From Bacillota bacterium (GTDB taxonomy: Bacteria; Bacillota; Clostridia; Christensenellales; CAG-138), in contig JAEWMV010000202.1 in NCBI GenBank assembly GCA_023393045.1, positions 1-14,644 on the forward strand: a DNA stretch of 14,644 nucleotides. The letters are read 5' to 3'. Position numbers and translations under genes: made by a program. This document shows positions 13,904 through 14,644 of this stretch, one piece after another (position 1 is the first letter of the stretch; each line of letters opens with the position of its first letter). The notes under the pieces were generated by a model, which saw only the letters and a list, made by a program, of their open reading frames with translations, ran no database searches and was not told the origin of the DNA.

Positions 13904-14644
13904 TTAATTTTTTAAACCATCCAGAAAATCCAGTATCGCTGCAGACATTTCATCAGACTTGTAATAATGCAGATTATGGCCGCAATTATATTTGATCTGT
14001 ACGCAATGGTGCATTCTTTTAGCAAAATCCTCCTGCGCCATTACCCATTTCTTACTCCGGGCTTTTTCTTCGCCGCCGCCCAGGTCGGTTGTAAACATCA
14101 GCGTGGGAACGTTGTAAATGTCCATTTCCCGCACTTTTTTCGCATTTTTCAGCACCGTTTTACATTCGGCGTATACATCCGCATTCAGGGCATTCCGATA
14201 ATTCAGTAATTTGTTCTGTCCGTATTCTTCCCGGGTAATTCCCAGACTGCTGACAGGGTTAAACGCCTCAAATCGATGAAGTCCAAAGAAAACCCCTGCC
14301 TTCATCAATGTGATGCTTGCGAGATTGCCCTTTTCGTAGGATTGGGGAACAGCCATATCCAGGCCTATAATCGCATGCACTTCCCCGGGGTATGTATGCG
14401 CCCAGTAAATGGCCTCAAGCGCGGACATGGAGTGCGGCATCAGTATATAGGGGGCGCTTTCGCCCGCTTTTTCCAACGCTTCTCTGTTTTGCTCAACCAT
14501 CGTTGCAACGTCTCGTGAAATCCCGCTGATGTCGGAATATCCATACCCGAATTTTTCGACAATCGCAACCCTGTAATCGCCTGATAATTTAGAATAAAGC
14601 ACTTTATAATCGTATATTGGCGCGGGAACCCCCGAACCAGACAA
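13904..14644 (-). CDS. Alpha/beta hydrolase, C-terminal part (5' end outside window)
   Basis: The visible 246 codons run to the window edge. The first codon, TTG at 14644, is probably an internal Leu because the sequence opens within a conserved segment (LSGSGVPAPIYDYKVLYSKL), the strand and oxyanion-loop region after the first part of the fold. GYGYSD at 33-38 and a cap-free core follow. The nucleophile elbow is PHSMSALEA at 70-78 (Ser72), where GHSMGG is usual; the Pro and Ser substitutions appear to be a subfamily trait. AIIGLDMAVP is at 91-100, the likely acid Asp187 lies in TLMFTTDLGGG, and the likely His223 in YNCGHNLHYY. A serine hydrolase with a complete triad is therefore expected; the substrate is unknown. 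G+C is lower than in the left half. The missing N-terminus may carry a membrane segment, which cannot be checked here. Confidence 0.88.
   Translation of the reverse strand: MSGSGVPAPIYDYKVLYSKLSGDYRVAIVEKFGYGYSDISGISRDVATMVEQNREALEKAGESAPYILMPHSMSALEAIYWAHTYPGEVHAIIGLDMAVPQSYEKGNLASITLMKAGVFFGLHRFEAFNPVSSLGITREEYGQNKLLNYRNALNADVYAECKTVLKNAKKVREMDIYNVPTLMFTTDLGGGEEKARSKKWVMAQEDFAKRMHHCVQIKYNCGHNLHYYKSDEMSAAILDFLDGLKN

Overview
The window looks like chromosomal DNA from a high-G+C member of the Clostridia (Bacillota), probably an uncultured gut-type lineage. This is inferred from a methionine T-box leader in front of metG, a PadR plus HAAS-domain pair, strong GGAGG-type ribosome binding sites, and strongly G/C-ending codons (41 of 60 bases are G or C at 2641-2700). 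No ribosomal or tRNA gene is present, so the placement is loose.

Layout. (1) 1-3020, plus strand: a run of exported or membrane-anchored proteins of unknown function. They are the 3' end of one gene, a probable lipoprotein, and a large signal-anchored protein interrupted by an in-frame TGA at 2013. (2) 3067-4143, minus: a multi-pass acyltransferase-3 protein. (3) 4290-6321, minus: methionyl-tRNA synthetase behind a complete T-box leader, with promoter, stem I, AUG specifier, T-box sequence and terminator all visible. (4) 6421-8954, minus: a tightly coupled three-gene operon of a MerR/TipA-like regulator, an ABC ATPase and an ABC-2 permease. Its promoter has a 19-bp spacer filled by a near-perfect palindrome, the classic MerR layout. 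(5) 9034-10067, plus: a fusion of a GNAT acetyltransferase domain to an Rnk/GreA-C-like domain, with its own near-consensus promoter. (6) 10317-11785, plus: a PadR regulator and a HAAS-domain membrane protein with an autoregulatory-looking operator and a strong terminator. (7) 11881-12273, minus: a small two-helix membrane protein. (8) 12581-13525, minus: an AT-rich (about one-third G+C) orphan gene with a possible HEPN-like motif and one membrane helix. (9) 13738-13841: a short array of hairpins ending in a bidirectional terminator. (10) 13904-14644, minus: the C-terminal part of an alpha/beta hydrolase cut by the window edge.

Most of the window is ordinary housekeeping and regulated efflux/membrane-stress type genes. 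The right end, from about 12540, changes in base composition and looks acquired. The items most worth a second look are the GNAT-Rnk fusion, the AT-rich orphan with the hairpin array beside it, and the in-frame TGA. I do not see a complete new multi-gene system; the orphan at 12581-13525 is the nearest candidate for an accessory (possibly defence) function, and that is speculative.
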